Positions 7,035 to 16,089 of a DNA stretch of 64,000 nt are shown here, one piece after another. Source of the DNA: Acidimicrobiia bacterium (GTDB lineage: Bacteria; Actinomycetota; Acidimicrobiia; Acidimicrobiales; Aldehydirespiratoraceae); NCBI GenBank assembly GCA_022820805.1, contig JAJEEV010000016.1:1-64000 (forward strand), written 5' to 3'. Under the pieces are notes generated by a model. The model was not told the DNA's origin and did no database searches. It worked only from the letters and a program-made list of their open reading frames with translations. The first letter of the stretch is position 1, and every line of letters begins with the position of its first letter. The position numbers were made by a program, and so were the translations under genes.

Positions 7035-8546
7035 TCAAGGTAGTTCTAGGCGAAGTCCTGCTTCCCGGGCGATTATGGGGTCCTGTAGCGCGTGGGTGGC
7101 CTCGAGCTGGCCCTCGACTGCCGCCCGATCGGCCCACGGCATGGCCGCTGTCCATCGCCAAGCGTGGGCCATCACCCGCACAAGCCCTCCCAGGTCGCCG
7201 TCGTTCAACGACGCCCGACGCAAGCCGGAGACGTACTCGTCGCGATACACGCTCGGAATCACGATTCGCGACGCGCCCGCGGCCGACAGTTCGGCGTTCA
7301 GCATGACCCGCGCCACCCGGCCGTTGCCGTCACCGAAGGGATGTACCTCCAGCACGACGAACATCATGAATAGAGCCCGGCCGATCCCTGCCGGAATGTG
7401 ACACACCAGCGCGAGTCCCTTGCGCAGGGTGCCCTCCACCTGTTCCGGCGCCACGAAGTCGTATGCCCCGACGCGGTTCGCCTCCGTCTTCCAGCTTCCT
7501 GGCTCCTGATCGGGACGGCCGGCCAGGATCGTGCGGTGGCGATCGATCAGGTACCCGACCAGTTCATCCGGGTCGTCCGACGTGGCGCTGCGCCCGATCG
7601 GGTCCGAGACGCAGTGGTATGTGCCGAGAATGTCTTGCCCGTCCGCAGGTCGCGCCGGCGGCGGCCGCTGGGTCTCGACAATGCGCCTGGCCTCGTCGAT
7701 GGTGAACTCGGTGCCCTCGATGTAGTTGGAGAAGTAGCTCTCGTAGAACGGCAACTCTCCGGGAGTCTCCGGAGGCGGAAGCCATTCGGGTATCAGACTC
7801 GGATCGAGTCGGGCCGCGTCACGGGCTGCATGATCGAACATGACGACCCGGCGCTCATCCCAGGCCCGGCCCTGAGTCAGCGCGACCAGCAGCGGTCCCG
7901 CCTGGGGACGAGGCGGCAAGCGCCCTGACACTTGGTCGAATAGACGCTCCACCGCGTCCAAGTGGCGGGTTGCGCCGAGGGATTCTGCCAGCGCGATGGT
8001 GTCCAGTCGCAACCTCTCAAGTCGCTCGGCGCCCCAGGCGAGCGACTTGCGCGCCAGCCAGTCCTCCAACTCCGGCAGGCTGAGGGTGCGTCCCACCTTC
8101 CCGGACCGGCTACGGGACTCTGCAAGGTTGTCGAGCAGTGTCCGGGCCGGGCTCGACATTCTCAGGCCGTCGGCCCACGGCAGGTCCGGCACAGGAGCTT
8201 CGATGGGCTTGCCCGGCCGGACTCGAATCTCAAGTCCGGGCAGTCGAATCGACTTGCGGGGGACGTCGGACACGACGAAGAGCCGGCCCGAGGCAACCCG
8301 ACCGTCCTCTGCGGCAGACCGGTCGGCGATGACGGCGCCTGGCAGAGCCCTCGCCACCACGCGCCATCGATTCTCAACGATGATCTCGGAGGGCGGGCTC
8401 ACCATGTCGGCGGTGTAGACCTTCGGGGCGAGCCGACGTATCCGGCCCGCCTGGACGGCCCTCGCAAGCACCGGCCGAGAAGCAACGTCATCGAAGAAGA
8501 CCGTTCGCGGACCAGTAGGCCATGGTGTGGTCAACGATCGAGCCAT
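7035..8546 (-). CDS. Fic-domain AMP-transferase with AbiEi-like N-terminal domain
   Basis: A 503-residue two-part protein. The C-terminal half holds a canonical Fic motif, H402-PFGDGNGR410-VAR, which modifies target hydroxyls with AMP from ATP. The inhibitory helix motif S273-NYIE277-G also precedes it in the same chain, so this is a class II (self-inhibited) Fic enzyme. The first ~150 residues look like the winged-helix and following domain of AbiEi-type antitoxins: ARAVQAGRIRRLAPKVYTAD, then a mixed region ending in MSSPARTLLDNLAE. Such domains bind DNA in type IV toxin-antitoxin systems. No separate toxin or antitoxin gene is adjacent. It stands alone between convergent MFS and flavin reductase genes, next to an AT-rich patch, which suggests acquisition by transfer. 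The start ATG at 8546 lacks a clear ribosome binding site. Confidence 0.87.
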   Translation of the reverse strand: MARSLTTPWPTGPRTVFFDDVASRPVLARAVQAGRIRRLAPKVYTADMVSPPSEIIVENRWRVVARALPGAVIADRSAAEDGRVASGRLFVVSDVPRKSIRLPGLEIRVRPGKPIEAPVPDLPWADGLRMSSPARTLLDNLAESRSRSGKVGRTLSLPELEDWLARKSLAWGAERLERLRLDTIALAESLGATRHLDAVERLFDQVSGRLPPRPQAGPLLVALTQGRAWDERRVVMFDHAARDAARLDPSLIPEWLPPPETPGELPFYESYFSNYIEGTEFTIDEARRIVETQRPPPARPADGQDILGTYHCVSDPIGRSATSDDPDELVGYLIDRHRTILAGRPDQEPGSWKTEANRVGAYDFVAPEQVEGTLRKGLALVCHIPAGIGRALFMMFVVLEVHPFGDGNGRVARVMLNAELSAAGASRIVIPSVYRDEYVSGLRRASLNDGDLGGLVRVMAHAWRWTAAMPWADRAAVEGQLEATHALQDPIIAREAGLRLELP

Positions 8547-8690
8547 TCGTTTACATTACAGGCCTATAAGAAGATATCCTTTATATTTTGAAGAGTTACT
8601 ATCAGAAGAATCTGGCATTTGAACGAGTTTATGAGAATAGATTTACAATTTTGCTCTATACAATGCAAGCGAACCGCTCAGAGACTGCTA
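8547..8690. other. AT-rich intergenic patch
   Basis: About one third G+C by hand count over 8551-8690, against strongly GC-rich sequence on both sides. It lies between the Fic gene start and the flavin reductase stop. It holds several TATA-like stretches on the minus strand and so probably the Fic promoter, but I see no coding frame, terminal repeat or RNA gene. It may be a remnant of imported DNA. Confidence 0.6.
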
Positions 8691-9188
8691 TCAGTGGCGC
8701 TTGACGCCTCCGTACTTCATGCGGGTGTCGCTCATGGAGGCTGAGCGGGCCTCGTCGGTGAGGATGTCGCCGTCCACCAGCTCGCCCACGAACAGGGTGT
8801 GGGTGCCCAAGTCGATGGTGTGGCGGACCTCGCAGTCCATCCAGGCGATGGCCTCGGTGAAGACCGGTGCGCCGGTGGTCGCCTCCCGGACCGCCCGGCC
8901 GTTGAGGGTCCCGTCGGCGTAAGTGGCCGGCTTGGAGAACTTGACGAACACCCGGGTGTCCTCGGAGTTCCACAGATTGACGGTGAACGAGCCGCCCTCG
9001 GAGATGAGCCGGTGCGTCACCGCCGTATTGTCCACTCCGACGCCTATGAGGACCGGTTCCATCGACAGTTGCGTGATCCAGCTCGCGGTCATGCCGTTGC
9101 GCTCCTCGCCCGAGCGCGAGCCGATCAGGGCCAGGGCGTTGGGGATCTTCCAGGTGAGCCGGTTCACGAGCTGGTCGTCTAGAGCCAT
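8691..9188 (-). CDS. Flavin reductase-like domain protein (HpaC-type)
   Basis: A 165-residue protein of the flavin reductase-like family. It has the early RSGEERNGMTASWITQLSMEPVL pattern, in which NGMTASW contacts flavin, and the later VRHTIDLGTHTLFVGELVDG strand with the conserved GxHxxF-type turn. Such proteins use NAD(P)H to reduce free FAD or FMN and pass it to two-component monooxygenases. The HpaB-type oxygenase at 4097-5575 needs exactly such a partner. The two genes are separated by the MFS and Fic genes, which may have been inserted between them, so the pairing is an inference. It is divergent from the EamA exporter gene with a 21-base gap. Confidence 0.85.
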   Translation of the reverse strand: MALDDQLVNRLTWKIPNALALIGSRSGEERNGMTASWITQLSMEPVLIGVGVDNTAVTHRLISEGGSFTVNLWNSEDTRVFVKFSKPATYADGTLNGRAVREATTGAPVFTEAIAWMDCEVRHTIDLGTHTLFVGELVDGDILTDEARSASMSDTRMKYGGVKRH

Positions 9189-9209
9189 GGCGCCACCCTA
9201 CCGGCGGGT

Positions 9210-10052
9210 GTGATGCGGCCCCGCGAGCTCGCGCCCGAAGGGCTGCTCATGGTCGGGACGGTGTCGCAGTACCTGGGCGCGGCCGTGGCGGTGGTGCTGT
9301 TCGACGAGCTGGCCCCGGGCGGGGTGGCGCTGCTGAGAGTGCTGGCCGCGGCGGTGGTCATCGTGGCCCTGCGGCGCTCATGGCGACGGCGGTGGCAGGC
9401 CCGCGAGCTGGGTCGGACGGCCGCCTTCGGGGTGTCGCTGGCCGCCATGAACCTGTGCTTCTACCTGGCCATGGACCGGATCCCGCTGGGCAACGCGGTG
9501 GCCATCGAGTTCACCGGGCCGGTGGTGGTGGCCGCGCTGGGAGCCCGCACGCTGCGCTCGGCGGGGGCGGTGGTGCTGGCGGTGGCGGGTGTGCTGACGC
9601 TGGCCGGCGTGGAGTCCGAAGGCACAGCCGCGGGCGTGGGGTTCGCCCTGCTGGCCGCAGGGTTCTGGGCCGGCTACATCCTGCTCGGCCACCGGGTGGC
9701 CCGCAGCCCGGCCTCGGTGGACGGGCTGGGCCTCGGCATGCTGGCCGGCGCGGTGGCCATCAGCCCCTTCGGCAAGGCCGCAGTGGCCGGAGCGCTGGAC
9801 TCCCCGCTGGTGCTGGCCCTCGGACTGGCCACCGGAATCCTGTCCAACGTGATCCCCTACCGGATCGACCAGACCGTGATGCGCCGCATCGACCCGCATC
9901 GCTTCGCCCTGCTCCAGGCCCTGCTGCCCGCGACGGCCACGGTGGTGGGGCTGATCGCTCTGGCCCAGGTGCCCAGCGGCCAGGAGGCGCTCGGCATCGG
10001 CCTGGTGATCGCAGCCATCGTGGCCGGCCGCCCCGGGGCCGACTCGGGTTAG
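9210..10052 (+). CDS. EamA family transporter (RhtA-like)
   Basis: A 280-residue membrane protein of ten hydrophobic helices in two similar halves. It resembles threonine/homoserine exporter RhtA in FYLAMDRIPLGNAVAIEFTGPV and in the second-half segment LSNVIPYRIDQTVMRRI. RhtA-type carriers export small amino acids or similar metabolites; the substrate here is unknown. The start is either the GTG at 9210 or the ATG at 9213. The TAG stop is the first codon of the dispersed repeat at 10050. The protein ends soon after the last helix, a little shorter than RhtA. Confidence 0.85.
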   Translation: MMRPRELAPEGLLMVGTVSQYLGAAVAVVLFDELAPGGVALLRVLAAAVVIVALRRSWRRRWQARELGRTAAFGVSLAAMNLCFYLAMDRIPLGNAVAIEFTGPVVVAALGARTLRSAGAVVLAVAGVLTLAGVESEGTAAGVGFALLAAGFWAGYILLGHRVARSPASVDGLGLGMLAGAVAISPFGKAAVAGALDSPLVLALGLATGILSNVIPYRIDQTVMRRIDPHRFALLQALLPATATVVGLIALAQVPSGQEALGIGLVIAAIVAGRPGADSG

Positions 10053-10190
10053 AGGCCGAGCGAATAGGCGGAGCAACGCGGCTCATACGGCGCGAGGCCG
10101 TGGCCCCAGCGGCCCGTGAGCGCAGCGAACAAGAGCGGGAGACACCCCCTCGCGACGCGAGAGCGTGTCACCTATTCGCGCTCGCTCTTA
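10050..10190 (+). repeat. Dispersed intergenic repeat, full-length copy A
   Basis: The head TAGAGGCCGAGCGAATAGG (10050-10068) supplies the stop codon of the EamA gene. The core at 10092-10140 (starting GCGAGGCCGTGG, ending AGCGAACAAGAGCGGGA) matches 47 of 49 bases of the copy at 18344-18392. The tail CCTATTCGCGCTCG (10171-10184) is close to the inverse of the head, giving imperfect terminal inverted repeats. It fills the gap before the amidohydrolase gene. Confidence 0.75.
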
Positions 10191-10232
10191 GCGCACCGAG
10201 TCGAGGCGATTACGGTGTCGGCGGTGTCGACC

Positions 10233-11630
10233 ATGATCTTCACCCACGGGACGATCCTCACGATGAACCCGAGCCGGGAGATCATCGCCGACGGCGCGAT
10301 CGCCGTGTCGGGCGGCCGTATCGAGGCGGTGGGCAGGACCGAGGACGTGCGGGACCGCCACCCGGCGGCCGGCGAGGTCGACCTGAGCGGCCACATCGTG
10401 CTTCCGGGACTGATCGACACCCACGTTCACCTGGCCCAGACCATGCTGCGAGGGGTGTCGGAGGGGAAGCGGCTGAAGGACTTCTCCAACTGGCTGTTCG
10501 GTCGCATCTTCCCGTTGCAGGGCTCCTACACGGAGGCCGACGCCGCGGCCAGCGCCCGCCTGGCCGTGCTGGAGATGATCAAGTCCGGGACCACCGGATT
10601 CGTGGAGTGCCTGCTGGCGGGGCGCTACGGATTCGACGGGATCGCCGAGGCCTGCGTCGACTCGGGGATCAGGGCCGCGCTCGGCTCGCTCGTGATGGCG
10701 GTGAGTCCCGAGACCCGCGACGAGTTGGGCTGGCACCACGGCATGTGGCAGACCCGGGAGTCCTCCATCGCCCAGGCCCTGGACGCCCACGACCGCTGGG
10801 AGGGGGCCGGGGAAGGGCGGCTGCAGGTGTGGTTCGGCTGCCGGTCGGCCGAACCGGCGTGTGACCTGTCGCTCTACGACGAGGTGTCGGAGCTGGCCCG
10901 CGAGCGCGACATGGGCATCACCATCCACCTGGCCGAGATGCCCTCGGACAACGACTTCGCCCACAGTCTGGGGTTCCGCAGCCATGTGGACCTGGCCCGT
11001 GGCCACGGCCTGCTCGGACCCCGCACCGTGCTGGCCCACTGCACCGTGGCCGGGGGCGAGGACTTCCGGCTCCTGGCCGACACTCAGACATCGGTGTCGC
11101 ACAACCCGGCCAACAACGCCTCGGCGGCCTGGGGCCCGGCTGCGGTGACCGACATGCTCGCAGCCGGGGTCAACGTGGCGCTGGGCTGCGATGCGGCGCC
11201 CTCCAACGCCAATCTCGACCTGCTGCGGGACATGCGCGTCGCCTGCCACTCGGCCCGCCAGAGAGCCGGCACCCGCCTGGCCATCGGCCCCGAGACCGTG
11301 CTGGAGATGGCCACCATCAACGGCGCCCGAGCCCTCGGACTGGGCGATTCGCTCGGTTCGCTGGAGCCCGGCAAGTCGGCCGACTTCATCACCATCGACA
11401 CCGACGCCCCCCACCTTCAGCCGGTGTGGAACCCGGTTGCGACCACGGTCTTCGCGGCCCAGGGCCAGGACGTCGACACCGTCGTGATCAACGGTCAGGT
11501 GGTCATGCGCAATCGGGTCGTGCTCACCATGGACGAGGCCGAGATCCTCGACGACGTGAGGGGCCGGTTCCGTGACGTGGCGGCCCGGGCCGGTGTCACC
11601 GGCCTGGAATCCGAGTGGCCTACCGTGTGA
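10233..11630 (+). CDS. Metal-dependent amidohydrolase/deaminase (TrzN/AtzB-SAH deaminase type)
   Basis: A 465-residue cyclic amidohydrolase. It has the N-terminal beta-sandwich strand (MIFTHGTILTMNPSREI), then the metal motif DTHVHLAQTMLRG, the second histidine in HLAEMPSDN, the third in VLAHCTVAGG, and the catalytic aspartate in LGCDAAPSNANLDLLRDM. This set matches the TRZ/ATZ and S-adenosylhomocysteine or guanine deaminase families, which hydrolyse C-N or C-Cl bonds on heterocycles. I choose the ATG at 10233 because the family pattern begins here; GTG codons at 10215 and 10224 are alternatives. The following 2-hydroxyacid dehydrogenase gene starts 12 bases after the stop and is probably co-transcribed. 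The substrate is unknown. Confidence 0.83.
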   Translation: MIFTHGTILTMNPSREIIADGAIAVSGGRIEAVGRTEDVRDRHPAAGEVDLSGHIVLPGLIDTHVHLAQTMLRGVSEGKRLKDFSNWLFGRIFPLQGSYTEADAAASARLAVLEMIKSGTTGFVECLLAGRYGFDGIAEACVDSGIRAALGSLVMAVSPETRDELGWHHGMWQTRESSIAQALDAHDRWEGAGEGRLQVWFGCRSAEPACDLSLYDEVSELARERDMGITIHLAEMPSDNDFAHSLGFRSHVDLARGHGLLGPRTVLAHCTVAGGEDFRLLADTQTSVSHNPANNASAAWGPAAVTDMLAAGVNVALGCDAAPSNANLDLLRDMRVACHSARQRAGTRLAIGPETVLEMATINGARALGLGDSLGSLEPGKSADFITIDTDAPHLQPVWNPVATTVFAAQGQDVDTVVINGQVVMRNRVVLTMDEAEILDDVRGRFRDVAARAGVTGLESEWPTV

Positions 11631-11642
11631 ACCGGTCGGGAT

Positions 11643-12692
11643 GTGAAGCGGTCGGGACGTGAGTTGAGCGACGCACCCCACCGCATCGCCTACGTGACCG
11701 AGCGGCCACCGGTCCACACCGAGGTGGCCAGGGCCGCCTGCCCCCCGCAGTTCGAGATCGACATGCTGGTGTCGCCCTCGACTGACGAGATCATCGACGC
11801 GGTTAGCGGCGCCGAGTTCCTGGTCAGCGAACGGTCGAGACTCATCGACGCGGCGATCATCGAGGCCGGGCCCAGGCTGCGGCTGATCCAGCGCCTCGGA
11901 CAGCAGATCCACGACATCGACCTCGACGCAGCCCGGCGGGCCGGCATCCCGGTTTGCCGGTGGCCCCTGCCCCAGTGCGCCATGGTGGCCGAGCTCGTGG
12001 TCATGCAAGTCATGGCTCTGCTCAAGCGCAGCCGGGAGGCCGAGCAGATAGTCACCGAGGCCGGCACGCAGTGGGGACCGCCCCGGCGCTGCGATGCCGA
12101 GACCTTCATCATCGACTGGTCGAGGATGGGCGGGGTCCGTCAGCTGCGTGACTGCACGGTGGGGATCGTGGGCCTGGGCGAGATCGGCACCGAGCTCGCC
12201 CTGCGGCTCGGAGGCTTCGGCTGCGGGCTGCTCTACCACCGCCGCAACCGGCTGCCGGGCTGGGCCGAGGACCAGTTGCGGGTCGGCTACGCCGGACTCG
12301 ACGACCTGCTCGGCCGCTCCGACGTGGTGATCCTGCTGCTGCCCCACTCCCCCGACACGGCCGGCATCGCCGGCGACCGGTTCCTGCGGCGCCTGCGGCC
12401 GGGCTCGCTGCTGATCAACGCCGGGGCCAGCACCCTGCTCGACGAGGACGCGGTGGCCCGGGCCTACCGCACCGGCCACCTGGGCGGGGTGGCCACCGAC
12501 GGGTACTCGTGGGAGCCGGTGCGGCCCGACAACCCGCTCGTGGCCCTGGCCGCCGATCCCCGGGCCAACGTGGTGCTGACCCCCCACTCGGCCCAGGCCG
12601 GGCTCGTGATCGACGTGGACGTGCGGCGAGCCGAGTACACCAACCTGCTCGCGGTGCTGGAGGGTCGACCGCTACAGCACCAGGTCGCCTGA
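11643..12692 (+). CDS. D-2-hydroxyacid dehydrogenase-like protein lacking the catalytic Arg
   Basis: A 349-residue protein with the fold of NAD-dependent D-2-hydroxyacid dehydrogenases. Its Rossmann motif is GIVGLGEIGTELALRL, and HSPDTAG and the catalytic-type histidine in VLTPHSAQAG are present, as is a Glu in GYSWEPV. The family's substrate-binding arginine sits in an N-x-x-R-G stretch; here the aligned segment reads INAGASTLLDED, so the arginine is gone. The enzyme may therefore act on an unusual substrate, or only bind it. It is the second gene after the amidohydrolase, and its stop abuts the convergent asd stop in the sequence TGATCA. The GTG start at 11643 is uncertain. Confidence 0.75.
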   Translation: MKRSGRELSDAPHRIAYVTERPPVHTEVARAACPPQFEIDMLVSPSTDEIIDAVSGAEFLVSERSRLIDAAIIEAGPRLRLIQRLGQQIHDIDLDAARRAGIPVCRWPLPQCAMVAELVVMQVMALLKRSREAEQIVTEAGTQWGPPRRCDAETFIIDWSRMGGVRQLRDCTVGIVGLGEIGTELALRLGGFGCGLLYHRRNRLPGWAEDQLRVGYAGLDDLLGRSDVVILLLPHSPDTAGIAGDRFLRRLRPGSLLINAGASTLLDEDAVARAYRTGHLGGVATDGYSWEPVRPDNPLVALAADPRANVVLTPHSAQAGLVIDVDVRRAEYTNLLAVLEGRPLQHQVA

Positions 12693-13733
<1,041 letters not shown>

Positions 13734-13784
13734 TCAGCAGGCTACCGGCACGGGCCGCCGTCGAATTGGGGCAGAGCGGTGGGG

Positions 13785-15029
13785 TCAGTAGACGCTGGCG
13801 CGGTCGGCGGGGTCCTTGTCGAGCTCGAACGACTCGTGCAGGACGACCACAGCCCGCTCCATGTCACCGGCCCGTATCACGCAGGAGATGCGGATCGCGG
13901 ACGTCGAGATCATCTCGATGTTGATCCCCGCCGCGGCCAGCGTCTCGAACATGCGGGCGGCCACGCCCGGATTGGTCTGCATGCCCGCGCCGATCAGGCT
14001 CACCCTGGCGATGCTGTCGTCGGCGGACACCTCGTCGGCCCCCAGCTCGTCGATCAGCGCCACCGCAACCGACCGGGATGCGTCGAGCTGCAGCTTGGGG
14101 ACGGTGAAGCTGATGTCGGTGACCCCCTCGCGCGACACGTTCTGCACGATCATGTCCACGTTGACCTCGGTGTCGGCCAGCGCCCGGAAGAGCCGGCCGG
14201 CCACCCCGGGCTTGTCGGCGACCCCCGAGACGGTCATCTTCGCCTCGCTGGCGTCGTGGGTGACGGCCGAGATGATGGCGTGCTCCATGGCTTCCTCTCC
14301 GGTTACGGTCGTGCCCGGCATCCAGCTGAACGCGGATCGCACGTGCAGCTCGACGCCGTAGGTCCTGGCCAGCTCCACCGCCCTCATGGCCGGCTTCGGG
14401 CAGCCGCTGGCGGTCATCTCCAGCAGCTCGTCGAACGAGACCACATCCATGCGTCGAGCCTGGGGAACCAGGCGGGGATCGGCGCTGAACACGCCGGGCA
14501 CGTCGGTGTAGATCTCGCAGTAGTCCGCGGCGAGGACGTGGGCCAGCGCCACCGCGGTGGTGTCGGATCCTCCCCGGCCGAAGAACGTCACGTCGCCGTC
14601 GCCGGACACCCCCTGGGAGCCGCCCACGACCGGCACGACGCCTCGGGCCAGCGCCTCGGTGATGCGACCCGGGGTGATCGCCAGGATCTTGGCATCGGAG
14701 TGGGTGGAGTCGGTGCGGAATCCGGCTTGGCTGCCGGTGAACGACGCGGCGGGGACTCCAAGGTCGCTGAGAGCCATGGCCATCAGGGCACAGGCCTTGC
14801 GCTCACCCCCGGTGATGAGCATGTCGACCTCGCGGCCGGGCGGGTCCGCGGCCACGTCGGAGGCCATCCGCAGCAGCTGATCGGTCTCGCTGCCCATGGC
14901 CGAGATGACCAGCACGACCCGGTCGCCCCGGCTGCAGCGGCGCGCCACATGGTCGGCCACGACCCGGATGCGGTCGGGGCCGGCCACCGAGGTGCCGCCG
15001 AACTTCTCCACTACGAATGCCACCGACAT
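13785..15029 (-). CDS. lysC: Aspartate kinase
   Basis: A 414-residue aspartokinase that makes aspartyl-4-phosphate, the first step of lysine, threonine and methionine synthesis. The kinase domain starts VEKFGGTSVAGPDRI and includes TGGERKACALMAMAL and FFGRGGSDTTAVALA. Two C-terminal ACT repeats follow (VSGVADKPGVAGRLFRAL and SLIGAGMQTNPGVAARMFETL), which normally bind lysine and threonine for feedback inhibition. The ATG at 15029 gives the family's usual N-terminus, and asd follows in the same direction. An internal start for a separate regulatory beta subunit, as in corynebacterial relatives, is possible but not shown. Confidence 0.95.
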   Translation of the reverse strand: MSVAFVVEKFGGTSVAGPDRIRVVADHVARRCSRGDRVVLVISAMGSETDQLLRMASDVAADPPGREVDMLITGGERKACALMAMALSDLGVPAASFTGSQAGFRTDSTHSDAKILAITPGRITEALARGVVPVVGGSQGVSGDGDVTFFGRGGSDTTAVALAHVLAADYCEIYTDVPGVFSADPRLVPQARRMDVVSFDELLEMTASGCPKPAMRAVELARTYGVELHVRSAFSWMPGTTVTGEEAMEHAIISAVTHDASEAKMTVSGVADKPGVAGRLFRALADTEVNVDMIVQNVSREGVTDISFTVPKLQLDASRSVAVALIDELGADEVSADDSIARVSLIGAGMQTNPGVAARMFETLAAAGINIEMISTSAIRISCVIRAGDMERAVVVLHESFELDKDPADRASVY

Positions 15030-15133
15030 TCAGGCTACCGGCGCGGTGGCTGGGGCCCGGCCGGTCGAGGGCCGGACGGGGTGGCCGGAATCAAGCTGTA
15101 GGAACAGGGCGAATCCGTGGCATTCTTTGAGGC

Positions 15134-15535
15134 GTGAGCGACGCGCTCGCGATCGACGAGATAGTCCTGAAGGTGCCCGCCACCGCCGCTTGCGCCCGGA
15201 TCGTGCGCGTGGGCGTGGCCGCGGTGGCGCTCCGCCAGGGCATGTCGTTCACGGAGATCGACGAGCTGAGAGCAGCCATGGACGAGGCCACCGAGCTCCT
15301 GCTCGCGCCCGGAGCCGGTCCCGGCGCGGCCCTGGTGTGCGTGGTCCGAGCCTATAGAGGATGGCTGGAGGTGGAGGCGGGACGCACCGACGAGACCAGC
15401 GTTGCGGCCACCGACGCGGCCCGCTTCCAGAAGGCAGTCGGCGCCTCCAACGTGACCGGCACCGTCGAGCCCGACCGGGGTCGGCTGCTGATGCGCAAGG
15501 CCATAGGCCGGCCCGGCAGCCGGCCCGCGGCGTAG
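15134..15535 (+). CDS. RsbW-like ATP-binding domain protein (degenerate)
   Basis: A 133-residue protein resembling anti-sigma factor kinases of the RsbW/HATPase_c_2 group: LKVPATAACARIVRVGVAAVAL, then EIDELRAAMDEATELLL in the place of the N box. The N box normally ends in an asparagine that holds magnesium; that residue is not seen here, and the DxGxG-type ATP-lid motifs are also absent. It may therefore be a scaffold rather than a kinase, perhaps an anti-sigma or anti-anti-sigma partner. The start is a GTG at 15134. It is divergent from lysC, and its TAG stop is the first codon of a short copy of the dispersed repeat. No sigma factor gene is nearby. Confidence 0.55.
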   Translation: MSDALAIDEIVLKVPATAACARIVRVGVAAVALRQGMSFTEIDELRAAMDEATELLLAPGAGPGAALVCVVRAYRGWLEVEAGRTDETSVAATDAARFQKAVGASNVTGTVEPDRGRLLMRKAIGRPGSRPAA

Positions 15536-15545
15536 AGGCCGAGCG
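15533..15545 (+). repeat. Dispersed repeat, head fragment
   Basis: TAGAGGCCGAGCG begins with the stop codon of the RsbW-like gene and continues to an in-frame second TAG at 15548. The core and tail of the full element are absent; the dut stop follows within ten bases. Confidence 0.55.
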
Positions 15546-15553
15546 CCCGATAG

Positions 15554-15991
15554 TCAGCGGCCGGTGGAGCCGAAGCCCTGGTCGCCGCGCGTCGAGGGGT
15601 CGAGGCTGTCCACCTCCACCAGGCGCACCGGCTCCACCGCCATCACCACCAGCTGCGCGATCCGCTCGCCGCGCTCCACCGCGAACGGCTCGGAGGGGTC
15701 GGTGTTGACCAGTATCACCTTGAGCTCGCCCCGGTAGCCGGAGTCGATCAGCCCGGGCGTGTTGAGGCAGGTGACGCCGTGCTTGAGGGCCAGCCCGCTG
15801 CGGGGGAGCACGAAGCCGGCGCACCCCTGCGGCAACGAGATGGCCACACCGGTGGGTACCAGCGCCCGGCCACCGCCCGCGGCGAGGACCGTCGAGGTGC
15901 GTGCCCTCAGGTCGATGCCGGCGTCACCGGGCCGTGCATAGGCAGGCACGGGCAGATCTGGGTCGAGCCGGAGAACGGGAACCTCGAGCAC
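15554..15991 (-). CDS. dut: dUTP diphosphatase (dUTPase)
   Basis: A 145-residue trimeric-type dUTPase, which hydrolyses dUTP to dUMP and diphosphate and keeps uracil out of DNA. The five family motifs are visible in order: ARPGDAGIDLRA, VPTGVAISLP, LPRSGLALKHGV, NTPGLIDSGYRGELKV with the catalytic Asp and Tyr, GERIAQLVV, and a C-terminal RGDQGFGSTG arm that closes over the phosphates. The length is typical for actinobacteria. It is divergent from orn, with a 98-base gap that carries a repeat fragment and a 14-base perfect palindrome. Confidence 0.95.
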   Translation of the reverse strand: MLEVPVLRLDPDLPVPAYARPGDAGIDLRARTSTVLAAGGGRALVPTGVAISLPQGCAGFVLPRSGLALKHGVTCLNTPGLIDSGYRGELKVILVNTDPSEPFAVERGERIAQLVVMAVEPVRLVEVDSLDPSTRGDQGFGSTGR

Positions 15992-16001
15992 CGGCCGAGA
16001 C

Positions 16002-16020
16002 TAGAGGCCGAGCGAGCAGG
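16002..16020 (+). repeat. Dispersed repeat, head fragment
   Basis: TAGAGGCCGAGCGAGCAGG, the head of the repeat family. It lies between divergent dut and orn, so this is the one copy not placed at a gene end. Confidence 0.5.
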
Positions 16021-16030
16021 AACGCTGATC

Positions 16031-16044
16031 CACGCGCGCGCGTG
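16031..16044. promoter_or_regulatory. 14-base perfect palindrome between dut and orn
   Basis: CACGCGCGCGCGTG reads identically on both strands and consists of an alternating purine-pyrimidine run. It is in the shared upstream region of two divergent nucleic-acid metabolism genes. It could be a regulator site or a Z-DNA-prone stretch; chance is also possible in sequence this GC-rich. Confidence 0.3.
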
Positions 16045-16089
16045 CTGTAGCGGAACCGCCCCATCGCGCCGTGTCGTTATCCTGCCGCG

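Noticed and set aside
10188..12587. A 799-residue open frame on the minus strand
   Set aside because: It is opposite the amidohydrolase and dehydrogenase genes, has Gly/His/Arg-rich composition and no family pattern; long antisense frames are expected at this GC content.
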